A DNA stretch of 64,000 nucleotides. Source: Candidatus Korarchaeum sp. Lineage in GTDB: Archaea > Korarchaeota > Korarchaeia > Korarchaeales > Korarchaeaceae. Position 1 is the first letter of the stretch. Each line of letters opens with the position of its first letter. Both the position numbers and the translations under genes were made by a program. Below the pieces are notes generated by a model. The model ran no database searches, had not been told where the DNA came from, and saw only the letters and a list, made by a program, of their open reading frames with translations. The stretch covers positions 1 through 64,000 of the forward strand of contig JAJHQZ010000001.1 of the NCBI GenBank assembly GCA_020833055.1, read 5' to 3'. Of the stretch, positions 17,845 through 27,168 are shown one piece after another.

Positions 17845-18635
17845 GGGAAGCCTTGATAGTGCTCTTCGCTTTAACGCTGGCCTTCTTCTTAGTTACTCAT
17901 TATACGCCTCAGGCGGAGTATTATGAGTATAAGGGTATGTTGAGAGCATACTCTTTATATGCTGAGCTCCAGTCCATCGAGCCTAGAGCTCTGATATACG
18001 CTAGGTATAAAGTTGATAGCTTCCTCTACTCAATGAATGGCTCACCCTGCGACTCACTCCCGAGAATAGATGATAATGAGTTCAGGGAAACGATCGCTAG
18101 CGATTTGAGCGATAAGGCCTTCCTTCCATCCATAGATCTGAGCTTCGAAGCCTTCGAAACTCGCGGGGGAGAAAAAGGCTATTTTGGGGAGAGTTGTAGG
18201 AATGGAGGCATAGGCTTCACTGCAAAAGGGAGAGTGAGCATAGAGGATGGATTAACGGGGATAAGGGGGGAGCGTAGCATTGATGCGATGGGATGCCAAG
18301 TGACGGCTTACTACAGGATGAAGAGGGTGCTTGACTGGCTCGAGAGGGATATAAAGGCCGCGGTCCCTAGGTGCTCTAGACATTTAGACTCATCGAATCT
18401 ATCAGCTTTCTTCAGCTGCCTCAAGGAAGCGATAGCGGAGATGAGGAAGGAGTACGCTTCGGAGGATTTGGAGCTCAGGATAAGTTTTAGTCACTTCTAT
18501 TGGTTTGAGGATGAGGAGCCTAGAGTCTATCTGCACTTCTACATAACTCTGAAGGATCCCTACGCAGTCATAATAGCTAACGGGAGGGAGTATAAGGGTT
18601 TCGTGTGCTTGAGGGAGATGGAAATTGGATCCTAG
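17841..18635 (+). CDS. Membrane-anchored extracellular protein of the pilus-like locus
   Basis: A 264-residue protein with an N-terminal hydrophobic helix (about 3-20) and a large outer domain with six to seven cysteines. The domain ends in beta-rich segments (LELRISFSHFYWF, PRVYLHFYITLKD). It is the largest of the anchored proteins and might be a minor or tip subunit, which is an inference from order and topology only. It starts at ATG 17841 (ATGA overlap) and its end overlaps the next gene by 11 bases. Confidence 0.65.
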   Translation: MREALIVLFALTLAFFLVTHYTPQAEYYEYKGMLRAYSLYAELQSIEPRALIYARYKVDSFLYSMNGSPCDSLPRIDDNEFRETIASDLSDKAFLPSIDLSFEAFETRGGEKGYFGESCRNGGIGFTAKGRVSIEDGLTGIRGERSIDAMGCQVTAYYRMKRVLDWLERDIKAAVPRCSRHLDSSNLSAFFSCLKEAIAEMRKEYASEDLELRISFSHFYWFEDEEPRVYLHFYITLKDPYAVIIANGREYKGFVCLREMEIGS

Positions 18636-18861
18636 CTCCCTTTTCTTCGAATATCTGAGAGGAACCATTGCATTCATATTATCTAATTTACGTGAACTTC
18701 TGAGAGGTTTATGTCCCATTATAGAACACCTCTTATCCTTAATGATAATAGTGCTTGTGATAGTAGCAGCGATCCTCAGGCCGCTCTCTGAGAACATTAG
18801 TGAAGAACTTTTAGCACTTGCAACCCTCTTAATTGTGGCGTATATAATCCTCTCAGTTTAA
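18625..18861 (+). CDS. Small two-helix membrane protein, end of operon
   Basis: A 78-residue product with hydrophobic helices at about 36-52 and 62-78, after an amphipathic N-terminal region. The start is TTG at 18625 within the preceding gene; GAGGGAGATGG lies nearby. It closes the locus, three bases from the convergent gene's stop. No family recognised. Confidence 0.55.
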   Translation: MDPSSLFFEYLRGTIAFILSNLRELLRGLCPIIEHLLSLMIIVLVIVAAILRPLSENISEELLALATLLIVAYIILSV

Positions 18862-18864
18862 AGA

Positions 18865-19341
18865 TCATTGGCTGATGATAGATTTAGAGAATGCCCACCT
18901 TATGTAATTGATTACTCTATCCACATCCCTCCTGTCCTTAAACTTCACCTTGAGGCTCTTAAGCGTACCCTTAGGGTCCTCCTCGAGCTCCATAGTCCCG
19001 CCGAGTTCCTCAATCTTCCTAGTTAGGAAGGACCTCACTGGTCTCTCTCTCGAGCTTATGAGAATATTATCATCAGGAATAAAGGAGATCTCACCTCTAT
19101 CCCTATCTAGAGTCAGGCTTCCGAGAAGTCTGCCATCATCAGAGTATAATTTCCTCTCTTCAACATTCTTTCTGACCTCTTTTAGTTTATCTGCTGTCAC
19201 AATAGTTTGTTCTAGAAGGACTTCATCTAGGGATTCTATCATCCTCCTCAGGGATATGAGCTCTCTTTCGAGCTTCTCAGCCCTCCTCTTCAGGAGATCC
19301 CTGAGCATCAATAAATTTTTTATCCTTTCATTCCTCTCCAA
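18865..19341 (-). CDS. Coiled-coil protein of unknown function
   Basis: The 158-residue protein starts with a long charged coiled coil (about 1-65), followed by an alpha/beta domain (LTLDRDRGEISFIPDD to the C-terminus). I do not recognise the family. It overlaps the lysS 3' end by 14 bases and is probably co-transcribed with it. Confidence 0.7.
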   Translation of the reverse strand: MERNERIKNLLMLRDLLKRRAEKLERELISLRRMIESLDEVLLEQTIVTADKLKEVRKNVEERKLYSDDGRLLGSLTLDRDRGEISFIPDDNILISSRERPVRSFLTRKIEELGGTMELEEDPKGTLKSLKVKFKDRRDVDRVINYIRWAFSKSIISQ

Positions 19342-20947
19342 TGACCCTCCTCTCCTCTATGAACTTCTCCCATATCTCCTTAAATCTTTGTACCCCGAGC
19401 CTACTGATCAAGGGTCCCAATCTGGGCCCTTGGGGCTGACCGAGCACCGCTAAGTATATTACTGAGAAGAAGTCCCTGGGTGATACTTCAAACTTTTTAG
19501 CTATTTCGAAAGCTATATTCTGAATCTCATCCGGTCCCATTCCCGGATTTATCCCCTCAATGAAAGTATTTACAGCTTCTAAAGTACTCTTCTTGATTTC
19601 TATCCTCTCCCTGACCCCCCTTCCGAAATATCTGATGTAATTATATGCGTATCTGACGTAATTCTCGAACATAATATCTTTCTCGAGCTCCTCGGGTTTC
19701 AGATCGTAGTACTTAGATATGAGCTCCCTAGCTATCCTCAGGATCTCCTCGAACTCGAGCTCTTGAGGTAGCATGGAGACTACATTTAATACAGCTGAGT
19801 ACCTATATGGAGGAGGTCTCGGGACTCCCTCCATGAGATAAGTGAATTCCATGAGCCTCCTCATCGTTACCCTATCTCTCTCACTCCCGACTCTCTCAAG
19901 CCCGTGATATCTCCTCAAGTTGAGTTCCAACTCATTGATGTAAAGAGGGGATTTTTGGAGAGAGATGCTCCTAGTCCCATGATATCTCTTGAACATCATC
20001 ATCCTTAGAGCTTCTGGAGGTGAAAAATCCATCCACATTTGCGGAGTGATCACATTTCCAGAGCTCTTGCTTATCTTCCTCCCCGTCTTATCTAAGAACA
20101 TCTCATACCTGACGGTTAGGGGTGGTTCATACTCTAAAATCTCTTTAGCTATCCTCGCATTTACTCTGAAGGAATCAGCTATATCTTTCCCATGTGGCTC
20201 AAATACTATTCCTAAGGCCGACCATCTTGCAGCGAACTCCCCCTTCCAAGATAGCTTCCCCTCTCCCCTCAAGTAACTAGCCTCGCCCAAGTGCCCGCAA
20301 CCGCTCACACCCTTGAACCCTTGATCACATTTATAAATGACTTTCCCTTCCTCAGGGATCACTTTTATCACTCTAGTCGTATATATCCTCCCACATTCCT
20401 CGCATTTAGGCCAGTAGTAAACCCACCCCTCCGGTTTGTTCGTGCCGACTTCCTCCCTCACGATCCTATCCACTCTCTCGTTGTTAACTATCAGCTTGCT
20501 GATCTGCTCATCTAAAAGGCCCGATTTATAAGCTTCAGTCCCTGAAATGAAAGTATATTCTATACCGAGCTTCTCCAGAGCGTCCATCAATATAGAGCTC
20601 ATGTGCTCCCCGTAGCTCGTATGACATCCGAAGGGATCTGGTATCTCGCTCACGGGCATCCCTAGGTACTTGCTGTAATCCTCAGGTATGCCAGCGGGAA
20701 CCTTCCTTAAGCCATCTCTATCATCACTGTAAGCTATTAGTTCGCTCTTGTGACCCATGCTCTCTAAAGCTAACTTAACACCATAAGCCCTGAGGGAATC
20801 TCCAACGGATCCTATATGTGGAAATCCGCTAGCTCCTATTCCAGATTCTACCCTTAGGACTCTTAAATTTCTACCTATCCTCCTCTCCCTCTCAATCACA
20901 TTCCTAGCTACTCTATCTATCCAGAACATCGGACCACTTTCACTCAT
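19328..20947 (-). CDS. lysK: Lysyl-tRNA synthetase, class I
   Basis: It charges tRNA-Lys. The class I signatures are present: a HIGH-like HIGS (44-47, in GFPHIGSVGD) and a KMSKS-like KISKS (about 292-296). The 539-residue length suits archaeal class I LysRS, which is unrelated to the class II enzyme of most bacteria. A four-Cys cluster (CEECGRIY...CDQGFKGVSGC) lies between the motifs. ATG start; the coiled-coil gene follows. Confidence 0.95.
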   Translation of the reverse strand: MSESGPMFWIDRVARNVIERERRIGRNLRVLRVESGIGASGFPHIGSVGDSLRAYGVKLALESMGHKSELIAYSDDRDGLRKVPAGIPEDYSKYLGMPVSEIPDPFGCHTSYGEHMSSILMDALEKLGIEYTFISGTEAYKSGLLDEQISKLIVNNERVDRIVREEVGTNKPEGWVYYWPKCEECGRIYTTRVIKVIPEEGKVIYKCDQGFKGVSGCGHLGEASYLRGEGKLSWKGEFAARWSALGIVFEPHGKDIADSFRVNARIAKEILEYEPPLTVRYEMFLDKTGRKISKSSGNVITPQMWMDFSPPEALRMMMFKRYHGTRSISLQKSPLYINELELNLRRYHGLERVGSERDRVTMRRLMEFTYLMEGVPRPPPYRYSAVLNVVSMLPQELEFEEILRIARELISKYYDLKPEELEKDIMFENYVRYAYNYIRYFGRGVRERIEIKKSTLEAVNTFIEGINPGMGPDEIQNIAFEIAKKFEVSPRDFFSVIYLAVLGQPQGPRLGPLISRLGVQRFKEIWEKFIEERRVIGEE

Positions 20948-21015
20948 GAGGGTCCGGGGGGTAAGAAAAGAGAGAATAAGAAATTTTCGGTCAAAAATTT
21001 TGGAAATTCTCCAGC

Positions 21016-21297
21016 TCAGACTTGAGTCATCTCTATCTCTATGACGCTTATGTCCCTCCTGCTCCCATTCTCATCTATTATCTCCTCAGTTCCGGTCCTG
21101 AGGTCTGTGATCTTCAGCTTCCCTGGGAAGTACTTGAGCCTAGTTATCTCAGCTACATCCACCGCCCTCGAGATAGATCTACCTCTCGCCTTCAGCACTA
21201 TCTTCTTCACACCCCTATTTATCTGGAGAGTTGTGGCCATAACATAGTTTATGGCCGGCTTCTTACCAACAAACACTATCCCTTCCTCTGCCACCAT
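21016..21297 (-). CDS. albA: Chromatin protein Alba
   Basis: A small dimeric DNA/RNA-binding protein that coats archaeal DNA. The 93-residue product has VFVGKKPAINYVMA near its N-terminus and the KARGRSISRAVDVAEI helix with the loop that lysine-anchors into the minor groove. The open frame extends to a GTG at 21306, but ATG 21297 has GAGGTGA five bases upstream and fits family length. It lies just before lysS on the same strand, with its own gap on both sides. Confidence 0.95.
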   Translation of the reverse strand: MVAEEGIVFVGKKPAINYVMATTLQINRGVKKIVLKARGRSISRAVDVAEITRLKYFPGKLKITDLRTGTEEIIDENGSRRDISVIEIEMTQV

Positions 21298-21370
21298 GCA
21301 CATCACCTCTTATATCCCCTGCTCTGGAGGGTCGAGGTTACTGAACTTCACCTCTATCTAATTAAAAAAG

Positions 21371-21628
21371 TTACTCTCCCCTCAATAACTCCTCTAGAGC
21401 TATGAGGGATACCTTCTCCCCCTCCCTCCTACCTATCAGAATGGGGAGTCTGCCCTTTTCGAGCTCGAGTTTCGCTAATTCTATAGGATCCGTCAATCCC
21501 TCCGGTATTTCGTTCTCTCCTAAAAAAAGAGGGGATCCGGTAGCGATCTGTTGGGCTCTAACAGATATTATCCTGACCCTCTCGAATTTAGTTAGCCTCT
21601 TAGGGCCCAGCAGATCGCTACTCAACAT
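21371..21628 (-). CDS. rpoK: RNA polymerase subunit K (Rpb6)
   Basis: A small core assembly subunit of archaeal RNA polymerase. The 85 residues include LTKFERVRIISVRAQQIATGSP, the family's core motif, and a C-terminal IELAKLELEKGRLPILI segment. The ATG at 21628 overlaps the thermosome stop (TGATG), implying co-translation; a TTG one codon earlier is less likely. Confidence 0.95.
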   Translation of the reverse strand: MLSSDLLGPKRLTKFERVRIISVRAQQIATGSPLFLGENEIPEGLTDPIELAKLELEKGRLPILIGRREGEKVSLIALEELLRGE

Positions 21629-23283
21629 CAATCACTCTCGCTCTTCTCTCCCTTCTCCTTCTCCTTTCCCTTTCCGGGCTCGAATTTCTTACCAGCCGCT
21701 GCTATTATGTCATCTATCTTCAATATCGTCGTAGCGAATTCAGCAGCGGACTCTATGGCCCTCCTTAACACTCTCTCCGGTTCTATTATGTCCCTCTTGT
21801 ACATATCCTCGACTTCTCCCGTGTATATGTTGAATCCATACTCCTTCTTGCCCTCAGCGTGAGCTTTCCTCAGTTCTGCGAGTTTTATTATAGGATCGTG
21901 ACCTGCGTTCTCTATTAATGTCTTCGGGATAGACTCTAATGCTTCAGCGAACTTCTCAACGACGTTCTGCTCCTTCCCACTCAACTGCACCGCGTAATTC
22001 CTCAGCTTAAGTACTAGATCCATCCAAGCTGCTCCAGCTCCTACTACTATCTTTCCATCCTCTATCACATTTCTAACAACGCTCAGTGCGTCATGGAGGT
22101 TCCTCTCAGCCTCATCTATCACTTGCTTCTCTCCTCCCCTTATGAGTATGCTCACAGCCCTCGGATCCTTGCAACCCTCAACGAATACCATCTTGTCCTC
22201 CCCGACTCTCCTCTCCTCAACGAGCTCAGCGAATCCTAGATCCTTCTCTGATATCTCCTTCACATTAACTACTATCTTAGCCCCCGTGGCCTTAGCTAAC
22301 TTCTCCATATCGGACTTCCTCACTCTCCTCACTGCGAGTATGCCGTGCTTAGCTAAGAAGTGCTGAGCGACGTCATCTATACCCTTCTGGCAGAAGACCA
22401 CATTGGCCCCTGCTGCAGCTATCTTCTCGACGAGTTCTGCGAGCATCTGCTTCTCCTGATCCAAGAATTCCTTGACTTGCGTTGGGGAGGTTACCCTTAT
22501 TTTAGAGGAAATTTCAGGCTTCTTTATCTCTAAAGCGCTCTCTATGAGGGCTATCTTAGCATTCTCAACTCTCTTAGGCATCCTGGGATGTACTACTTCC
22601 TTATCTACTACTATCCCCCTTATCAACTTCGTATCGAAGAGGGACCCTCCTTCCTTCTTCTCCAGCTTTATGTTCTCAAGGTCCACTATCCTCCTACCAT
22701 CCCTCTCCTCAACGACCTGTAATGCAGCGTCAACGACGAGGTCCGCTAAGTAGTCCTGAGCGACCCTTATGGATTTGCTACTCATAGCTATCTTAGCTAT
22801 CTTCTTGAGTAACTCCCTGTCCTTCCAATCCGCTCTCATAGCTATCTCATCTAAGTACTCTATAGCCTTCTCAGCGGCTTTCCTATAACCTGATATTATG
22901 ACCGTCGGGTGGATGCCGAGGTCCAAGAGGTCCTCAGCTTTCGATAGCAATTCGCCAGCCAGTAAAACGACTGTCGTTGTCCCATCTCCAGCCTCTTGCT
23001 CTTGAGACTTCGCTAGATCGACCATCATCTTCGCGGTAGGATGCTCGACTTCTATCTCCTTCATTATAGTCGCTCCATCATGCGTTATTATGACATCTCC
23101 GAATGGATCAACTAGCATCTTCTGCATTCCCTTCGGACTAAGTGAAGTCCTTATAGTATCTGCTATTGCTTTAGCAACTGTTATGTTAAGCCTCAGAGCT
23201 TCTCTCCCTCTCGTCCTAGAGGTACCTTCCTTCAGTATCAGGACGGGTATCGCCCCTCCACCAGCTTCACCCGCGGAGACCAT
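21628..23283 (-). CDS. thsA: Thermosome (group II chaperonin) subunit
   Basis: An ATP-driven protein-folding chaperonin of the cytosol. The 551-residue protein has the nucleotide-binding segments TISPKGMQKMLVD-like (LSPKGMQKMLVD), the AGDGTTTVVLLAGELL motif and a C-terminal GAGAAWMDL loop. The extreme C-terminus is Lys/Glu/Gly-rich (KGKEKEKGEKSESD) instead of the GGM repeats of many thermosomes. Only this subunit gene is in the window; prefoldin alpha is at 7814. A divergent promoter region (23284-23427) is shared with the helicase gene. Confidence 0.97.
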   Translation of the reverse strand: MVSAGEAGGGAIPVLILKEGTSRTRGREALRLNITVAKAIADTIRTSLSPKGMQKMLVDPFGDVIITHDGATIMKEIEVEHPTAKMMVDLAKSQEQEAGDGTTTVVLLAGELLSKAEDLLDLGIHPTVIISGYRKAAEKAIEYLDEIAMRADWKDRELLKKIAKIAMSSKSIRVAQDYLADLVVDAALQVVEERDGRRIVDLENIKLEKKEGGSLFDTKLIRGIVVDKEVVHPRMPKRVENAKIALIESALEIKKPEISSKIRVTSPTQVKEFLDQEKQMLAELVEKIAAAGANVVFCQKGIDDVAQHFLAKHGILAVRRVRKSDMEKLAKATGAKIVVNVKEISEKDLGFAELVEERRVGEDKMVFVEGCKDPRAVSILIRGGEKQVIDEAERNLHDALSVVRNVIEDGKIVVGAGAAWMDLVLKLRNYAVQLSGKEQNVVEKFAEALESIPKTLIENAGHDPIIKLAELRKAHAEGKKEYGFNIYTGEVEDMYKRDIIEPERVLRRAIESAAEFATTILKIDDIIAAAGKKFEPGKGKEKEKGEKSESD

Positions 23284-23427
23284 GGTAGATCACCCCACTT
23301 TAGATATAGAACACTTGTCGACGTACCGAGTATCACTACCCTACGGGTTAAAAAAGATTATCTAGCTGAGGAGCTCATCAACGTAGCGAAGGATCGAGAA
23401 TGAGAGAGGAAAATGGTGAATTTATAG

Positions 23428-26304
23428 ATGAATCCGGAGGAGATTTTTAAATTATTTCCAGAATGCTTGATTTCGGCTATAAGAGATAAAAGGATAACGG
23501 AACTAACTGAAATACAGAGGAAGGGGATTCCGCACGTTATGAGAGGGGAGGATGTCCTCCTAATAGCGCCCACGGGATCAGGAAAAACTGAGGCAGCAAT
23601 ATGGCCAATAATTTCAAGAATCTTAGCTGAAAATGAGAGGATGGGGTTCCTTCTATTGTATATCACCCCTCTGAGAGCTCTGAACAGGGATCTGGAAGAT
23701 AGGATAATTTTCTGGGCATCTAGATGCGGATTGAACGTAGGGGTCAGGCATGGAGATACTTTGAAGTCTGAGAGATTGAAGCAGTCAGAATCTCCACCTG
23801 AGATAATTATAACTACCCCCGAGACCCTCCAGATAATGCTCTCATCACCTAAACTCTCCCTCCACCTCTCGAGGGTGAGGTACGTAGTCATAGACGAAGT
23901 CCATGAACTCCTAGATGATAAAAGGGGTGTTCAACTTTCAATAGCTCTGGAGAGGCTCAGGAGGATGACTGGAAGGGACTTCCAGAGGGTAATGCTCTCA
24001 GCCTCTTTAGGAAATCCCCACTTAGCCCTCGATTTCTTCTCTCACTCGAAGAAGGGAAAGATAGTGACTTCTGGGGAGGAGAGAAAAATGATAATAAGAG
24101 TTATATTTCCAAAGGTCACTGAAGAGGACCTCAAGCTCTCATCAAAGCTCTTACTTGAGCCCGAGGCTGTCTCTAGGGTCAGGGTGCTAGCTGACGCGAT
24201 AAAGTCCTCTAGATCTGCTATAGTCTTCACTAATACGAGGTCGATGGCTGAAGCTTTAGGTTACAGGATGAATAAGATATTCAATGAACTGAAGATACAC
24301 GTCCATCATAGTTCGCTATCTAGGGAAGCCAGAGTTGAGAGTGAGACCCTCCTGAAGATGGGTGAACTATCTGCTGTTATAAGCACTAGCTCGATGGAGC
24401 TGGGGATAGATGTAGGCCACATAGATATGGTCATACAGTACGGATCACCGAAGCAAGCTTTGAAGCTGCTTCAGAGGGTGGGGAGATCGGGCCATGGACC
24501 TCGAGGAGTAGCTAGGGGCCTTATAGTCGCTCAGGATTCTGACGATTTCCTGGAATCTCTCGTCTTATCTAGGAATGCGTTAGAGGGGAAATTAGAGGAG
24601 ATAAGGCCCCTCGAGAAGTCATATGACGTCCTCTATCATACGATCGTCGGGATGCTCCTGAGGGAGAGGGAGCTTAGTGTCAGTGAAATAGTCAAGGTAG
24701 CTAATGGATGCTACCCTTATAGAGATATGAGCCCGGAGGATTGCAGGAGGCTCCTCTCCTTCATGTCCAGGGCTTGGCCTAGGATCGTATGGTACGATGA
24801 GGATCTAGATTCCGTGAGGAGAGCGAGTGAACTGGCCTTCGATTACTTCTTCAATAACGTCTCAACTATACCCGAGACCGTGGGCTACAGCGTAGTTGAT
24901 GAAGTCACTGGGTTCTACATTGGGAAGTTAGATGAGGCCTTCGTCCTCGAATATTTATTCCCTGGAGCTAAATTCGTTTTCAGGGGATCAGTGTGGAGGA
25001 TGAAGAGGATAGAAGGAGGTACTATATATGTGGAACAAGCATTCGATCCAATAGGAGCTATTCCGAGTTGGATAGGTGAGCAATTACCTGTCTCAATGGA
25101 AGTAGCTGCTGAAGTGGGTACGTTGAGGGGTATGGTCGAAGAGGCGTATAGGAGCGGGAAAATGGATGCCCTAATAAATGAGATAATGGAGAAGTATGGA
25201 TTTTCTACAGAGGAGGATATAAGAAGAGCTCTCTCTCCGATATTAGAGCATATAGAGAGCGGATTCCCATTACCCACTGATAAGCGTATCGTTGTGGAGG
25301 ATGTGAGAGGAGGCGTCGTGATCCACTCGACTTACGGCAACTTAGTGAATAGGACGCTGGGCAGAGCGATAGCTCAAGCCCTGTTGAAGCATTTTAAAAT
25401 CTTGGTCAGGGTTTCAGAGGATCCCTACAGGATATTGATATTGGGAGTCTCATCTGAACCTATCATTAACGCAATAAAATCCCTGATGAGTGAGGATGAA
25501 GCGTTCTTCCTAGAGGCTATTGAGAATAGCTCCTTCTTCAGGCTGAGGCTCTTGCACACCCTGAAGAGGATGGGATTGATAAGGGACTACGCTAGCTCGA
25601 AGCTCATAAGCCTCAGCAAGCTGGCGAAAGCTTATGGGGGAACACCGCCGTATGAAGAGGCCCTCCGTGAGACTCTAGTGAAAGATTTCGATGTAGAAGG
25701 CTTAATGAAACTACTCAGATCCATTGAGAGGGGGGAAATAGAAGTAGTTAGATCGGAGAAGGAGGGACCTAGCCCTCTCGCGTTACTAGGACTCGATAGA
25801 TCCGGTCTGCCTCTAGAAGTCATACCTCCTACCGAACTCTCTAGGAGGTTGCTGGAGAACTTTAAGAACAGGATACTATCCCAACAAGTGACCTTAGTGT
25901 GTTCTAATTGTTGGAGTTGGTTCATGGATTCCGATGTGAATAGCTTGATGGAAATAGGAGCGCCTCTATGTCCTAACTGCGGCAGCGGGAGGATAGCTGC
26001 TGTCACTGGTTACTTAGTATCCGAAGCTAAGAGGTATGTGGAGGAATCCAGGCAGAAGGGGAGGCCCTCCGTCGGGAATTGGGAGCTCGCAAATAGGTGC
26101 TACGAATTCGGATTGCTTACTGAGAGATACGGATTATCAGCTTTAGTTGCTATGGTTGCGAGAGCAGTGGATCCCATTGATGTAGAGAAACTCCTATCCG
26201 AAGTTAATGAAGTGAATGAGCGTTTCTTCGAGGCCTTAGCTAAGGTCGAGACAGAAGCAGTTAAGAGGAGGATGATGGGGAGGAAGAAGAGATCTAAGCT
26301 CTAA
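23428..26304 (+). CDS. lhr: Lhr-type DEAD/DEAH-box helicase with zinc ribbon
   Basis: A superfamily 2 nucleic-acid helicase of the large Lhr family, thought to act in DNA or RNA repair. The 958-residue protein has Walker A APTGSGKT (47-54), DEVHE (about 155), motif III SASLG, motif V SSMELGIDVG and motif VI QRVGRSGH. Then follow a winged-helix region and a C-terminal zinc ribbon with CSNC and CPNC (about 826-853). The zinc ribbon separates it from the bare Lhr core. ATG start. Its last 11 bases overlap the convergent hps gene. Confidence 0.92.
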   Translation: MNPEEIFKLFPECLISAIRDKRITELTEIQRKGIPHVMRGEDVLLIAPTGSGKTEAAIWPIISRILAENERMGFLLLYITPLRALNRDLEDRIIFWASRCGLNVGVRHGDTLKSERLKQSESPPEIIITTPETLQIMLSSPKLSLHLSRVRYVVIDEVHELLDDKRGVQLSIALERLRRMTGRDFQRVMLSASLGNPHLALDFFSHSKKGKIVTSGEERKMIIRVIFPKVTEEDLKLSSKLLLEPEAVSRVRVLADAIKSSRSAIVFTNTRSMAEALGYRMNKIFNELKIHVHHSSLSREARVESETLLKMGELSAVISTSSMELGIDVGHIDMVIQYGSPKQALKLLQRVGRSGHGPRGVARGLIVAQDSDDFLESLVLSRNALEGKLEEIRPLEKSYDVLYHTIVGMLLRERELSVSEIVKVANGCYPYRDMSPEDCRRLLSFMSRAWPRIVWYDEDLDSVRRASELAFDYFFNNVSTIPETVGYSVVDEVTGFYIGKLDEAFVLEYLFPGAKFVFRGSVWRMKRIEGGTIYVEQAFDPIGAIPSWIGEQLPVSMEVAAEVGTLRGMVEEAYRSGKMDALINEIMEKYGFSTEEDIRRALSPILEHIESGFPLPTDKRIVVEDVRGGVVIHSTYGNLVNRTLGRAIAQALLKHFKILVRVSEDPYRILILGVSSEPIINAIKSLMSEDEAFFLEAIENSSFFRLRLLHTLKRMGLIRDYASSKLISLSKLAKAYGGTPPYEEALRETLVKDFDVEGLMKLLRSIERGEIEVVRSEKEGPSPLALLGLDRSGLPLEVIPPTELSRRLLENFKNRILSQQVTLVCSNCWSWFMDSDVNSLMEIGAPLCPNCGSGRIAAVTGYLVSEAKRYVEESRQKGRPSVGNWELANRCYEFGLLTERYGLSALVAMVARAVDPIDVEKLLSEVNEVNERFFEALAKVETEAVKRRMMGRKKRSKL

Positions 26305-26917
26305 TAGCGGATAATATCTCCTCAGCTGCCCTCCTAGGATCACTAGCTTTCGTTATCGCTCTTCCAACCATCACGAAATCTACTTTCTTAGCCACGCTCC
26401 TTATAGTGATAGCGTCTATCCCACCAGCTATACCTATCTTTATTCCATGTACTCTTATCTTCTCGAGGATATCGAATTCAGAGAATATACCTTCATCCAC
26501 ACCCTTATGTAGGCATATCCTATCTACATCTAACTCGATGAGCCTCTCGATCCTAGCCTCAGGATCCCTGACGCCTAGAGTATCAGCGATGACTTCCTTT
26601 CCATCCTCCCTAGCCCGTCTAACTGCTTCTCTTATCGTCTCATCAGGAGCTACTGCCATTACACTCATTATATCAGCCCCGGAGGAGAATGCCAGCATAG
26701 CTTCGAGGTATCCAGTGTCCATAGTTTTAGTATCAGCGAATATAATCGCCTCTGGGAACTTCTCCCTGAGGAGCTTAACGGATCTCATGCCCTCAGATTT
26801 TATTAGTGGGGTCCCTGCTTCAAAGTACCTGAAGCCCGCCGATCTAGCCTTCTCAGCGATATCGAGCGCTTCCTCTAGGTGAATGAGGTCCAAGGAGAGG
26901 AAGACCTCGAGTGTCAT
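26294..26917 (-). CDS. hps: 3-hexulose-6-phosphate synthase
   Basis: An orotidine-phosphate-decarboxylase-fold enzyme that interconverts ribulose 5-phosphate plus formaldehyde and hexulose 6-phosphate. In archaea it is mostly used backwards to make pentoses. The 207-residue protein has the metal/substrate motif DTKTMD (62-67), the GADIMSVMA segment and phosphate-binding IAGGI and VMVGRAI loops. The partner isomerase (PHI) is neither fused nor adjacent. A TATA element (TTTTTATTTGG on minus, about 26938-26948) predicts a leaderless transcript from ATG 26917. Confidence 0.88.
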   Translation of the reverse strand: MTLEVFLSLDLIHLEEALDIAEKARSAGFRYFEAGTPLIKSEGMRSVKLLREKFPEAIIFADTKTMDTGYLEAMLAFSSGADIMSVMAVAPDETIREAVRRAREDGKEVIADTLGVRDPEARIERLIELDVDRICLHKGVDEGIFSEFDILEKIRVHGIKIGIAGGIDAITIRSVAKKVDFVMVGRAITKASDPRRAAEEILSAIRA

Positions 26918-26948
26918 AAGTGTATATGCCTTAGACCAAATAAAAATT

Positions 26949-27140
26949 GTGGTGAGCTACTGATCTCCCCGCCCGAAGGGCTCCCTTTAGGGGTTTCACC
27001 GGTCCCCCGCATCTATTCTGGTTTACATCTCTCATCTGCGGGCAATTGGGTGATCAGAGACCCTCATCTGAGAGTATTACTAACTGCAAACCTTCTATAA
27101 ACCTTTCTATCCATCCCAGCCTTAAAGGCGAGGCTTTCAA
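26949..27140 (-). mobile_element. Decayed IS200/IS605-like element (ends only)
   Basis: Read on minus, the left part (from 27140) holds AGTTGAAAGCCTCGCCTTTA with a small palindrome GCCT-TTA-AGGC. The right part holds CCCCTAAAGGGA and GCCC-TTC-GGGC followed by GGGGAG. Such paired palindromes resemble the ends of archaeal IS200/IS605-type elements. One frame near the right end reads ITQLPADERCKPE, stop, MRGTGETPKGSPSGG, which looks like a decayed TnpB C-terminus. No transposase remains. Assignment is from remembered sequence style, not a database match. Confidence 0.42.
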
Positions 27141-27168
27141 CTGTAATAAAATCTAACAACGAACTCTG

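Noticed and set aside
23358-23891. 177-codon minus-strand frame overlapping the helicase gene
   Set aside because: It is antisense to conserved helicase motifs and has no family features.
27125-27140. AGTTGAAAG on minus, identical to the CRISPR repeat tail
   Set aside because: A single occurrence without spacing or the rest of the repeat; it fits the left end of the IS200/IS605-like relic.
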